Source: Cunninghamia lanceolata
Lineage: Eukaryota > Streptophyta > Pinopsida > Cupressales > Cupressaceae
Assembly: GCA_027924645.1 (NCBI GenBank)
Contig: BSBN01000809.1
Location: 44,918,001 to 44,982,000 of the forward strand
Length of the DNA stretch: 64,000 bases
Direction: 5' to 3'
Notes under the pieces: generated by a model
The model's database searches: none
Told to the model about the DNA's origin: nothing
The model's input: only the letters and a program-made list of their open reading frames with translations
Shown: in pieces, positions 46,954 to 57,339 of the stretch
How the letters are laid out: each line of letters opens with the position of its first letter
Numbering within the stretch: position 1 is the first letter of the stretch
Made by a program: the position numbers and the translations under genes

Positions 46954-47607
46954 AAAGTGAGCTCTGGCTCAGGGGGAGACTCAAAGAAAATCCTATTCCC
47001 CCAGCCAATCAAGTGGTGCCGGATGTGGCACAAGATGCGGAGTAAAGGGTTTGAAGATACCAGTCCTGAGATGATCCAGACAAGATTTTAGAGGTCCGCA
47101 TAAAGATATAAAGAAGTTGTGATCGATCAAGTAAAGACTTGTTCCGGGAGATGCTCTGGAATGACAGAGGACTACAAAAGGGTCCGGAGAGATCCGGAAG
47201 TACATTATTTTACTCTGCGGACTGGACAGGATGTTTGGGATGTTCTTGTAATGTGTCATCTCAATTTATTCATGATTGAAAGATCTGCATGATGTTCATA
47301 GATCAGGACTGATCTGGGATACTCCAAGCTATCCGGACAAGGCAAACCGGAATAATATAGGTGAAGCATTTATTGCAAACAGATATTAGGGTTTGCAAAA
47401 TGATATAAGGGATTTCTCAACAATCATTTGATCATCCCACATCCAAGAAGAAGTGAAAAGCGGAGCTCTGAAACAAAATTCATCAAGATCACCGAAGATC
47501 TCCTACCGAAGTCATTTCATACAGAAATCAATCCAGCTACTCTGTGCAACCGAAGACACAAAAGGTATTTTCCACTTTCGATATCTTGCTACAAATCTTT
47601 TGAAGAA
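46954..47607 (+). other. Spacer between gag and the giant ORF
   Basis: It begins with an AGGGGGAG motif (46971-46978) just after the gag stop, at the position matching 56798-56807 in element 3. There is no protease or integrase where pol would start. A frame in phase with ORF B is open from 47428, but its peptide (MIIPHPRRSEKRSSETKF) looks like leader. An internal promoter or splice acceptor may lie here. Confidence 0.5.
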
Positions 47608-50600
47608 ATGGCTACTCCAAATATAGTAAAAATCTCAGATAGGCCCCGACCTGAATTTAAGAAACATCCATACAAGTCATTGGAGGTAGAACCCTTAGGA
47701 GCATTTTCCAGTGTTCCTCACGGAGTTTTACACACATAAGACATTAGGGTTTACATACATGCAAGCATTGAGGAATTTGGGGAATTCAAATTGAGAGATC
47801 TCTATCACAAACAACTGATAGACAATGCTTTTGAGCTTAAACCAGAGTATAAGGGTATCCAGAAGAAACAATTTGATCAATTCATTCATTTCCCCTACTT
47901 TGAAGAAGATGAATGGGTCCGGTATGTACTGAGCAGGATGCATGACAACTTCCTATGGCTGGATAGACCCTGCAAGATCACAAAAGAGGCAATTAGAGCA
48001 GTAACTGGTCTATACTCTTCCGGAGGGATACCTATCCTCAAATCTGTCAAAAATAACATTGTAACTGAGGCCACCGGATCAAAATTTGATAAGAGGGCAA
48101 TGACCATTGAAGATATTTCTGATCCGAATATCAAGTATGCGTCCATGATAATAGGATACAAGATCTATCACTCCAGCAGGGAGAATTCTGTATCCGGAAC
48201 TGCAGTATATACTGCCTATGAAATGCTAAGGAAGAATGCAGAATATGATCTCTGCGAACTACTCTTAGGCCAATTAATGGAAAATATACAGAAAATCAAG
48301 AAGGACAAGAAGAATTCCTTTAAGTATGGTACTCTTATATTATGTCTATTCTTCTACTTCATGAATGAGCTACCCGGATCAAGTGGATGGGCATGGCAGA
48401 ATGACAAACCTATTGCAGTCCAGATAAGAGACTATCTACATGGGCTTGGGGATGCCAAAGCAAGAAATACAGCCCTATGGGGATACTTCAAAAACTTCCA
48501 AAGCATGATGCAAGCAAGAGAGAGAATTCCCTAGTCTCTTGTTGAAAAATACAAAGACTCAGTGTGCTTTATGGTGGACACTGATCAGTGCCTAATGGAG
48601 GCAGTGGAGCCAAGGACTGTCTGGATCATGCCCATGGGGTATGAAGTGGATGAACAGATAGTGGAGTTGCATGTTCAACACATGCTAAGTCAGCCCAAAG
48701 ATCCTAAGGCAGAAAGGTTTGGAACCTTTGAGGAGCTGAGTGTAAGGATACATGTAGAACTCAGGGAACCTGAGATAAAAAGAAAGGTGAGAAAAGAAGT
48801 AGAGCACATTGCTCAAGGCCTAGGCATCTCAAAAGAGGCACTTGATGCCAGCCGGGAAAAGAGAAGAAAATCTGAGGAAGAAAAGAAAGAGGCAGAAAAG
48901 AAAAGCAAGAAAAGTGCTCCGATGGAATCCTCAACCCGGACCAGATCATCAAAAGGATCCACACCTATCAAAACCAAAAGCTCAAAATTGGAAGTCCAGG
49001 GATCCGGTAAAAGATCCAAGACAAAAGCCTCAAGAGCTTATCAAAGCCAAAAGGATGAAGAAGAAACTGAGTCAGATGAAGGAGTGAAAGAAATAAAGAA
49101 ACAGAAAAAGAAAGGATCCGGTAAACCCTCTTCTGGCCGAGACAAGGAAGAAATGACAGAAGAATTTTCTGAAAAGCCCACCCTGTCTCTAGACAGTGTA
49201 GTCAAATCAGTCACTGTGGATGGGAACCTTCAACCGGTGGCTGAATTCTATGATGACTACAATGAGGCAGATCAAAAGATCCTGCAAGAAGCCATAATAA
49301 GGTACTTGAACATCTACAATAAAGCTTTTATTGAGATTATTTCTGAAATTCCTAAAAGCCTAGAAAAGGAATTAGAAATAAGAAAGAATAATGCTCATGC
49401 AAAAGATCTTGAGATCCGGGAGCAGATAGCTATTCAGCTATATCCTCAAATTGATCCCAAGACAATGAACATAATATTCAAAGACTGCAAAGATGAGTTC
49501 AGAAGTAAAGCTAGGATGAATCAACTCATGCTTGGTGAGACTGACAAGGTGGCCAAAGAGACAGAAGAGATCCTCCGGAAGGCCTTCAAAAGGTTCAATC
49601 TTCCTATTGTAGAGGACTTAGGTGCAGAAACAGCTGTGGACTTGGAACCCTCTGCTCCAGAAGAAGTGGCCTATGAACAGGCTAGCATCTCTCCTCTGGT
49701 TTCCCCTACAGTCTCTAGATCCAAAGAAGAAGAGAAATTACAGGAGAAGGAAGCAGTGGTGAAAGATAAAGAGGTTGACAATACCAAGGGTGCAGAGAAA
49801 GAGAAGACTCCATCAGAGAAGACCATGACTGATAGTGGTAAGAATGTGGAAGGAGGGAAAATCCCAAAGGACAGTTCCAAGACTGCAGAAGAAAAGAAAC
49901 ATCTGTCTCCGGCAAGAGACACTGCACAAACTGTTCAATAATTTTTGAGCAAAGAAACAATAGAGATCGATGAACCAGAGCTACTACAAGGCCCATTCAA
50001 CTTTGATTCCCTCTCTCCGGTGCAGACAATGAAGATAGCCTCATTTGTAAATGCTAAGGCAAATGAAAAGCTCCTAAAGTCTCATATGGAAGACTGTGAG
50101 TTGTTAGAGGCTGCCTCCGGAGTGCTTGAGAAGATTATGCCATCGGTCCAGATAGATCCGGCAGCCTCCTCTTCTGGTAATCTAAAAACCTTAGTCAGCA
50201 GTGTTGATACACATTTTGATTCTCTAGAAAAATCAGCTGAAGAAAAGGTCCGGAAGGAATTTTTGGATAAAAGATTTTCAGAAGTATTAGGATTAATCTC
50301 TAATGATAGGAGAAATATGAGTATTGGAATAAAGAGCTTAGAAAATGCTCTTAAGGATGGCGGTGATATTTACAAATTTTGTATCTCCTGGTCAAAGGCA
50401 ACAGTTGAAATAGATAAGAAAATAAAAGCGGAACAGGACAAACTACACAGTTTGTCTCAAAGTTTTGATCCTCTCTCTTCCATAGTAAATCAAGAATGTC
50501 AAACTATTGCAATCACAAATGCAATAAAGAACTTTGAGAAGGAAAGGAAGAATATTACTAACCGGATGGGAGAACTTAGAAGGATTATAATCCCTAAGTT

Positions 50601-50796
50601 AGAAACTATGCATGAGGCCATCAGTGATGCTCAGACCACCGCCCAAACAAATGATCCGACAGATCTCAAGAGGGCAGAAGCTTTTGCATTTTTGTTGAGT
50701 GGTCACATTTCAATTTTGGATAGAATGAAGCAAAGTTGGGCTACAGAACTGATCCAACTGAAGACATCTTTTGCAGACATTCTTCAGTATATGTGA
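47608..50796 (+). pseudogene. Giant unknown ORF B (about 1,060 codons, three stops)
   Basis: A single frame from the ATG at 47608 to 50796, interrupted only by stops at 47737-47739, 48532-48534 and 49939-49941, each one C-to-T step from Gln. I do not recognise the family. Residues about 50-400 are globular and hydrophobic (QFDQFIHFPYFEEDEWVRYV, ITKEAIRAVTGLYSSGG, YGTLILCLFFYFMNELPG, VWIMPMGYEVDEQIVELHVQ). About 410-540 is a Lys/Glu/Ser-rich disordered region. About 545-700 is helical, 700-775 acidic, and 780-1060 helical coiled-coil-like, ending FADILQYM. It occupies the place of pol. Start choice: 47608 has a good context (GAAGAAATGG). Its plan resembles ORF A. Confidence 0.8.
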
Positions 50797-50872
50797 GTAT
50801 GTAAATATGCGGCTATGTATAGAAAATTTTGAAAATTTTGGTGTGCGGACCCTACCCTTTGCCATTGATGTC

Positions 50873-51025
50873 AAAGGGGGAGTGAGGAGCAGTGAAAAAT
50901 GAGGAATCCAACTAAGGGGGAGTTCCGGAAATTGTATATAAAGACAGAGCATCAGCAAAGGGGGAGCATAGTGTAAACACTTAGTCATTTTTCACTAAGT
51001 GTTGCCATCAATGCCAAAGGGGGAG
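50873..51025 (+). promoter_or_regulatory. Repeated polypurine tracts of element 5
   Basis: AAAGGGGGAG or a near copy at 50873-50882, 50913-50922, 50957-50966 and 51016-51025. The last is followed by AT and the 3' LTR start at 51028. Segments TTTGCCATTGATGTC and GTTGCCATCAATGCC precede the first and last copy, so the motif plus its upstream flank is repeated. Confidence 0.85.
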
Positions 51026-51027
51026 AT

Positions 51028-52121
51028 TGTTGGCAAGAGACACTATATGGATTCATGGTTGTTGTCATTGATGGCAACAAAGGTCATCCCACATATCCGC
51101 AAGTCATCGTGTGTCTCTACCGGAAGTTAGAATGAAGATTGTTGTGGTTCGGTGAACAAGAACAGAGCATGTGGCAAGGTCCAACAGATTGGTCCAGATC
51201 TCTCAGAGGAAGTGTCTTGGTGCAATGCGGATTTGGGGAAGTCAAGAGGACTACCTTGAGTGGTATATTCCAAGGATTTAGCCTCCAGTGATGAACAAAG
51301 AAAAAGATATGAATAGTTGAGTACCGGATTCCTGAGAGACAGTGAGAACAGAGGAAGAACTGACTGACAGAGTATCAGACTATTTTCCGAATGTGTTACT
51401 GTTGATGGTAAAGGTTGTGAAGGCATGAATCATGTTTGGCCGACATGATTAATGATATCTACAAGTATATGCTTGATCCGCATTGCTTGGTGAGTAAGGA
51501 TTCAGCCGACAGAACAGAGTTTGTAAGAAACTAGACTGTTCCGGATGCCGACTAGAAAGGTGATGAAATTACTTGTGCGGATATATATAGAGGATGGATT
51601 TAGTTGTGAAGATAGGTATTGTGTGAAGGTGTATGCGAATAAGTGCAGAACAAAGTAGAAGTAGTAAGAAAGATCTGGTATGTGAAAGGATAGCAGAATA
51701 AAGAACAGAGGAAAGATGAAGTGCAGCAGATCAGTGTACTGAGCCTAACCGGAACTGAACTCCAGCATATGTAGATGCTTCCAATCAGTTCAAGACTGTG
51801 ATTCTTATCACTTTGTAGACAGTGTGTCTCCTTGTAGGCAGTGGGCCTCTTTGTGAGCAGTGTGCTTGGGCAGTGAGCCCTAATTGGCAAGTGCCATTTT
51901 TGTAATTCCTTATTCTTCTAACAGAGAATAATCTTTGGGTTAATCACCCCATGGTTTTCTCCCTTAACCGGGTTTCCACATCAAAAATACTGTCATGTGT
52001 CTTTTCATTTCATGGTAATGTTTGTTTGTTTGATTCAATGCTGCATTGATTAATAAGAAAGTTCAAAAGAAGAAATAATTAGGATAACTGATTCACCCCC
52101 CCCCCCTCTCAGTTATCAACA
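51028..52121 (+). repeat. 3' LTR of element 5
   Basis: 1094 bp, nearly identical to 44617-45709. Most differences are transitions at CG sites (CCGG to CCAG or CTGG), the pattern of methylated-cytosine decay. A 2-bp deletion near 51990 and a longer C run before the 3' end are the only indels noticed. Confidence 0.95.
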
Positions 52122-52126
52122 GGAAG

Positions 52127-53200
52127 AACTTGCATCTGTTGGATATTTTGTTTGGGAACTTCAGTAATAAACCTTTTGGTTCAGTTATGTTTAATTCTAT
52201 ATGGAAAGCTTGGGATTTGTGTAGACACCTTGTCATTGATCTTGATTGTGACAAAGCCTTGTCTCAATGGGGTGGGCACAAATCCATTTTGTGGACTCTT
52301 AAATATAAGGAGAGACCCTTGGCTGTTATACAAGGTTGTTATGGGTGCAAGTGGCATAACTTGGGACTAGTATCTTTTGAAGACTTATACTGTCCCTCTG
52401 GATTGAAAAGTTGGGTGAAGTTGAAAGAAGACTTTGGAATGAAAGATTCTTAGAGGAGATCTTATTCTATGATTGTGGCTACTTGCTCAAACATTCCTGA
52501 CCAGCTAAGTTTCCTGTATGTTCAGGAATGGGTGAGCAAGCTTATGTGGAAGGATGGAGGTACCTTGACAGGTAGTGTTGCTAAGAGGATTTATAAAATG
52601 CTTTGTGACTCTGATGAGATCTTTGAACATTGTGCTAAGGCTTGGGACTGTGATCTTAGTGTTCATGAGTTTAGGGTCTATTTTTTCTCATTTTGGTCTA
52701 AGTATGTGGAACCTAAAAAAGGTTGTTTTAGGTGGCTTCTACGATTGAAGAAATTGCCTTTAGGAATTAATAAAAATCTATGTAAGTTTTGTAATGTCAG
52801 TGAATGTTGTGATCATATATTTCTTGACTGTCCATTTGCATATCAAGTCTAGAATATGCTTTTTTACAGTCTCCCCAGTTGGTCATTATCTGATTCTAAA
52901 TGCAAAAGGGTTATATTTGGTCATTTACCTGGTCTTAAAGCTAAACACAAAGTTTTTTGGTTAGTCCTAACTACTAATATTTTGTGGATACTATGGAAGA
53001 AGAGGAATGAGGACCTTTTTCAGGGCAAATCTAGAACTCTTGCTGGGTCTAATTGTAAACTCACACATTTTGACATTTATGTGTAGGTGGTTGTTTCAGT
53101 TGAAGACCAGTTAGCCAATCTGTCCTTGGGGGCAGGTAAAAGTTCCTCCTCTTCTTAGTTCTTTGAGCCTTCTCTCTCTAGAATGAAGAATCTTGACTTA
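52127..53200 (+). pseudogene. LINE ORF2 C-terminal region, part 2 (zf-RVT)
   Basis: Continues 44616. The frame reads NLHLLDILFGNFSNKPFGSV, KAWDLCRHLVIDLDCDK and GCYGCKWHNLGLVSFEDLY. After a stop (52451-52453) it continues with FRWLLRLKKLPLGINKNLCK and CNVSECCDHIFLDCPFAYQV, which is the zf-RVT zinc-binding domain (C-C-H-C pattern) at the end of plant L1 ORF2. After another stop comes KVFWLVLTTNILWILWKKRN, the helix that follows zf-RVT. The protein end is near 53086, with further open stretches to about 53440. Nicking and reverse transcription lie upstream in the lost part. Confidence 0.82.
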
Positions 53201-53674
53201 GATAGAGCTAGAAAATCCTTTGAGACTAGGCTGGAGAAATTGTTATCTCAGTTTAAAAGCTTGCATTTGTTCGAGGCAAATAGTTTGGTCAGTTCTCAAA
53301 AAGTACAACCTCAAGAAGTCTTCAGACTGTCTTGTATCTCCTTTTCTACTGATGAAGGGAAGATTTATATGGACAACTTGGGAGTGGGACATGCTACTCC
53401 TGAACTGGATCCTAATGTTTTGGAAAGTGGTAACATTTGAGATGAACATGGACCAAAAGTATAGCTTTAGTATATTACTTATAAATATGTGATGATTTGA
53501 ATAGCTCTCCTTTTGTATAGGTAGAACACATATTGCGAGTTTTGTATAATGTAATTATGGGTACTGGCTCTTAGACTGTAATAGTGAATTGATGGCCATC
53601 TGGGCCACAACAGACGTAAAGGCACTTTTATATATTTTGGCAATATGATTAAACTATCTTCAATACAAAACAAA
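53201..53674 (+). other. LINE 3' untranslated region and A-rich tail
   Basis: Open frames to about 53440 suggest a C-terminal extension of ORF2. Then GATGGCCATCTGGGCC and TTTTGGCAATATGATTAAAC precede an A-rich end AATACAAAACAAAACC. Confidence 0.55.
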
Positions 53675-53691
53675 ACCTAAAGACTTAGGCA

Positions 53692-55820
53692 TAGGCAGAG
53701 TTTTATGACCATGATGTAACTTGGCTAAGGTTACAAAGCAAATTCAAAACACCAAATAATTAAAACACTTAAGTAATCAAGCACACAAGCTTTCAAAGGA
53801 AACCCTAGTTTTGATGGAAAATATAGCAAAGAACATAAGGATCAAGATTAAATACAACACAAGGCACCTATAGAGGTAGAAAGCAACACTTGAATGAAGA
53901 AATCCCTATCTATATGATGACAGACTTCAGATGGAAACCCCAAGAATCTTCAATGTGTCAAATGCATTGAAACACTTTGAATCCTATCTTAGTATGAGCA
54001 TTCCCACAATAATATTGGTAGTTCTCACCTGTGAAATCAATTAGACCAAGGGCAGCAATGACTTTCTAGAAGTTTAGAGTTGTATGAAGACCCAGGATTG
54101 TTATAGAGCACAGGGGACAATCAGAAAATGCATTGCAAATGATAGGGGAGTTGCGAAGATATGTAATTTTTTAGCACACATGTGGATCATTAATGTTCTT
54201 TTTTTAATCATGTAATTATTTGATATGTGGTCTTTCTACATTGGCTTGTAACATGCAAAAATGACTCAAAAATCCCACATCAAGAAGTGGCATAGGTTTT
54301 TGGGGTTTTGACATAAGTGTTTAAAGATTATAATGTTACAGTGATAGTCTTGATTTACAGCTCATACACACAATGTAGACTTTTGGAGTTTAATTCTAAG
54401 CAGGTAAAAGTTGCAAAGTTACTTCAAAAGTCTAGAACTCTGCCATAATACAAACACATAGAATTTCAGGGTTCCTTCATAGTCAGGTAAAAATTAAAAA
54501 AGTGCATGAAAACCTCAAAACTTCACCTAGGGCAAATTCCCAACTTTTAACTTAGGAATTTTAACTTTTCACAAGACCTAACCTTCCCTAGGACCAATTG
54601 GACATTTGAGCATTTTGATATTGTGACCTTTTATGCAAATTGTCCACACTTAAAATTCAAACTATGAGACTTGACATTGTAAATTGACAACTTGAGAGAT
54701 ACATGAGACAACTTTGACTTACATGGAAGACATTAAATTTGAAAATTGGAATTGGAAAATTTCATGGCAATAGATATAAAGGCCAATGGTTTGGTAACTA
54801 ATAGTTGTGGGGTCTTGTTTTAGGGTGGATAGTTGTTGGTTTAAATTAATTTGTTTTCTTCCTTTGAGCCCCTTGTCCATTGTGAGTGCGTCTTTTATTT
54901 TAGGGGGGTGAAATTGAGATTGTTTTCTACATTGATTCCATAGAAGGTTTGTTGTGTTTTATAACATCAACATCAACAAATTAAATTGATCTAGGCATTT
55001 GAGGTGGCTTTCATAGAGAGCTAAGTGTTGAGGTAGACGGTTGTTGATATGGATAAATAGGGAAAGAATTATAGGTGATAGTCCATGTGGCAAGGTTGTA
55101 GTAAGGCTTTAAGTTTCCAGATTGAAACCCATCAACCTTAAAAGGCGATGGCATTGCCTCCTTCAATTGCAAATATAGACTACTGAATGACTGTGAGGAT
55201 TGTTTGTAATGTTTGGAACATTGATGAGGTAGATGGTAGGGTGTGCTTGGAGGTGACAATGTGTTATGTCTTTTGTTTGTAGTTGTAATTTGCATGATAC
55301 ATTACATATTTAAATAGGTGTTTAAATGTACAAGCATTTATTATGCCTAAGTAGAAATCAACCTGAACCTATTCCAATTTCCCATCATGTTGCCAATGCC
55401 ATCTCATTTCCTATTTCTCATTTCTAGTAGCATAGATTAGAGGACAGATGTGGCCAATGTTGAATAGTAATAGAATAAAGTGCAAATATGTAACTAATCT
55501 TGCATAATCCAAAATGTGAGAAGATACTAATCAAAACCCTAAAAGATGGAAAACCTCACAAACTTGATAAATCAAATCTTATGAGCTCAATTCATACCAT
55601 GAAAATTAATTCATAAAGAAACATTAAATTAGAAAATGAAACAATTTGAGAATTGCCTAGGCAAATTGTTGCAAACATACTAAGATTATGTGGTAAGCCG
55701 CAAACTTTTAACTTGGATCAAAAAAGCTTGGGTCTTGTGGGATATAAGCCGGATGTTATTGCATAAGGGAAATTTATGGAATATAGAATAAAAACAAAAC
55801 CAAATATATAAGAATAACAC
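53692..55820. other. CACTA interior without recognised gene
   Basis: AT-rich; the antisense ORF at 55011-55295 shows no domain I recognise. It may be intronic if the exon-like blocks at 56109-55821 and further left belong to one transcript. Confidence 0.4.
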
Positions 55821-56109
55821 CTTTTTGAGAGCAGTGGCCAGCTCACCCCTGGTAAAGTTGGCCACATCAGCCGTAGTGAGCAGAATGCCATTGCAAAATT
55901 GATAAAGATGAAGATTCTTATGAATGTATTCTATGAATTACACTCTGTAAATCACAGTTAGAAATGCGGCTACTAATCACACATAGAAACAAAACCATAG
56001 AAACCAAAAAAATGAAAAGGATTATAGTATTTTTTTTAAGTGCGATGAATGTGTACCTATCTCCACCCTTGTCGCTGGCACCCATGAGTTTGTGAGAATC
56101 GAGGAGCAT
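55821..56109 (-). pseudogene. First exons of an unidentified gene at the CACTA right end
   Basis: On the minus strand an ATG at 56109 opens MLLDSHKLMGASDKGGD and reaches a good donor GATAG/GTACAC at 56057/56056. About 160 bp further a second open block (about 55893-55821) reads ILLTTADVANFTRGELATAL and ends AAAAAG/GTGTTA. The acceptor before it appears mutated (TTTTGCAA where TTTTGCAG would be expected). These look like the first two exons of a plant gene. I cannot name it. It could be the 5' end of a CACTA-encoded transcript or captured host sequence, possibly joined to the exons at 25423-26742. Confidence 0.4.
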
Positions 56110-56509
56110 TATTTTGTCCTTAAACGTCTTCTACACTACAATTCTCTACATGACAGATGTATCTACCACAACCAAAGAAAACCTATCCCTAACTAGTCCA
56201 AACACACACTCCATCACCCAACCACTAAAAACCCTCTTCCCTTTGTTGCTGCCTATAAATGCTTCTTCACCAAGTAACACACAAGTTGTATACCAAAACT
56301 ATTGAACTCACCCTCTTCTTGTTCCCTTTCCGATTTAATATTTTCCTACGTCAATATAAAGAAAAATAATGTTTTGACTCTCTACCTAGTCCCTTTTACG
56401 TGGTGATATCGACACGGGAAAATCTTAAATTTGGATTTAATTTTCCTATGGGTTTTAATTTGTAAGGGTGAAAGTACCTCTTGCCTTAAATCATATTGTC
56501 TAATTTTTA

Positions 56510-56677
56510 TTTGTGTGACTAATTATTTAATTGTGTTTTTTACATGACGATCAAATTAGTCATTTATTTAGTCATTTATAGTTGTTTTGCAAAAAATTAG
56601 TGGAATTTAGTCTTTTTTGGTTGTCATGACTAAATGTTTTAGTCACGTAGTCATTTATTTGCCAAATTCTACTAGTG
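56510..56677. repeat. CACTA right subterminal and terminal repeats
   Basis: Dense AGTCATTTAT, TAGTCATTTATAG and ATGACTAAATG motifs, then the terminus TTGCCAAATTCTACTAGTG, inverted relative to 24433. Same motif family as the left subterminal region. Confidence 0.85.
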
Positions 56678-56680
56678 GAG

Positions 56681-56782
56681 ACCAAGAAGGAGATGAATGA
56701 AATTTGGGTAAAGAAGGATGTAACAGAGGTTAAGGATGAGCCCGTACTGGTTTCTACTGTAGATGTTCCCTCTAGAAACTAA
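56681..56782 (+). pseudogene. gag C-terminus of copia element 3
   Basis: 34 codons (starting TKKEMNEIWVKKD, ending PSRN then TAA) in phase with the codon GAG that ends the left part at 24432. Homologous to the end of the gag of element 5 (IWVKKSSENVEVG…SSGN). This fixes the CACTA insertion point to the base. Confidence 0.88.
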
Positions 56783-57339
56783 GATTAGAACTTTGGATTA
56801 GGGGGAGTCTTATTGGAAATATTTTCTCCCCTACCAAAGGATTGGTGTTGGTGCCCCGACACGAAGAGACAAGGTTAAGGATTAGCAACAAAGGTTTAAG
56901 TTAGGATAGAGACTCTGTTTGTAAAGGATAAAGAGAGAGTTGTGGAGTTTAAGAAGTCTACTTTGCAAGGAGATTTGATTAGGAAAGAAGATAGGTTATC
57001 AATTTTGGCTAAGTATCTATCTGGTAAAATCAAGTTACAGTGTTCTAGTAATTTGGTCTACATTGGTCTTCTGTTGAAGATATTGCTCTACAGTTCTAAC
57101 ATATGGTTATTAATCATTGGTTCCATCTACATCCAGAAGTTTGTTTGATTTTGATAATTGGCTTGAGAGTAATGAGTAATAGAAGTTTGGGTTGATAGAA
57201 CACAGTTGTTTCCAATATAGAGCAGTTTTCATGATGGTTGGAAGTATTTGATGAACTCAAAGGTGAATGGATATGAATCAAATAAATCTTCAAGTGGTGA
57301 AGAATAAAAAGATGAAGATAGTGTCAGTTGAAAAAACTC
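56783..57339 (+). other. Deleted pol region of copia element 3
   Basis: Starts with TTAGGGGGAG (56798-56807) after the gag stop. No protease or integrase is recognisable. The ORF at 56942-57148 has no known domain. Confidence 0.45.

Larger units (their letters stand above)
44617..52121 (+). mobile_element. Young pol-less Sirevirus-like element 5 with giant ORF
   Basis: A 7505-bp LTR element with perfect 5-bp duplication GGAAG (44612-44616, 52122-52126). LTRs 44617-45709 and 51028-52121 differ by about 21 substitutions in my hand count, plus small indels (about 2%). Between them are a tRNA-iMet primer site, gag (45775-46953), a leader region, an ORF of about 1,060 codons (47608-50796) and repeated polypurine motifs. 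Protease, integrase and RT are absent, so the element must be moved in trans. The downstream half of its LTR matches the LTR of copia element 4, a plausible autonomous partner. Confidence 0.95.
44262..53674 (+). mobile_element. 5'-truncated L1-type LINE, split by element 5
   Basis: The left part (44262-44616) and the right part (52127-53674) together form about 1.9 kb of the 3' end of a plant L1 element: the C-terminal part of ORF2, a 3' untranslated region and an A-rich tail (AATACAAAACAAAA, about 53661-53674). The break falls exactly at the GGAAG duplication of element 5. Heavy 5' truncation and a possible 15-17 bp target duplication (44247-44261, 53675-53691) fit target-primed insertion. 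Confidence 0.75.
24433..56677 (-). mobile_element. 32-kb CACTA (En/Spm-type) transposon
   Basis: The ends are CACTAGTACAAAAACAA at 24433 and, reverse-complemented, CACTAGTAGAATTTGGCAA at 56677, flanked by the 3-bp duplication GAG (24430-24432, 56678-56680), exactly as expected for CACTA elements. Subterminal regions are full of AGTCATTTAT / TGACTAAA motifs. The insertion interrupts copia gag between two codons. After removing copia element 4, the LINE and element 5, about 15.5 kb belongs to the transposon itself. I see no transposase (TNP2-type) domain. It carries several minus-strand exon-like fragments, so the orientation is given as minus tentatively. Probably non-autonomous and gene-capturing. 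Confidence 0.9.

Noticed and set aside
48761..49019. Antisense ORFs rich in Phe, Leu and Ser opposite ORF B
   Set aside because: Shadow of the Lys/Glu/Ser-rich + strand region.
45189..51890. Identical antisense ORFs at 45189-45479 and 51600-51890
   Set aside because: They are repeated only because they lie in the two LTRs of element 5; no start context or domain.
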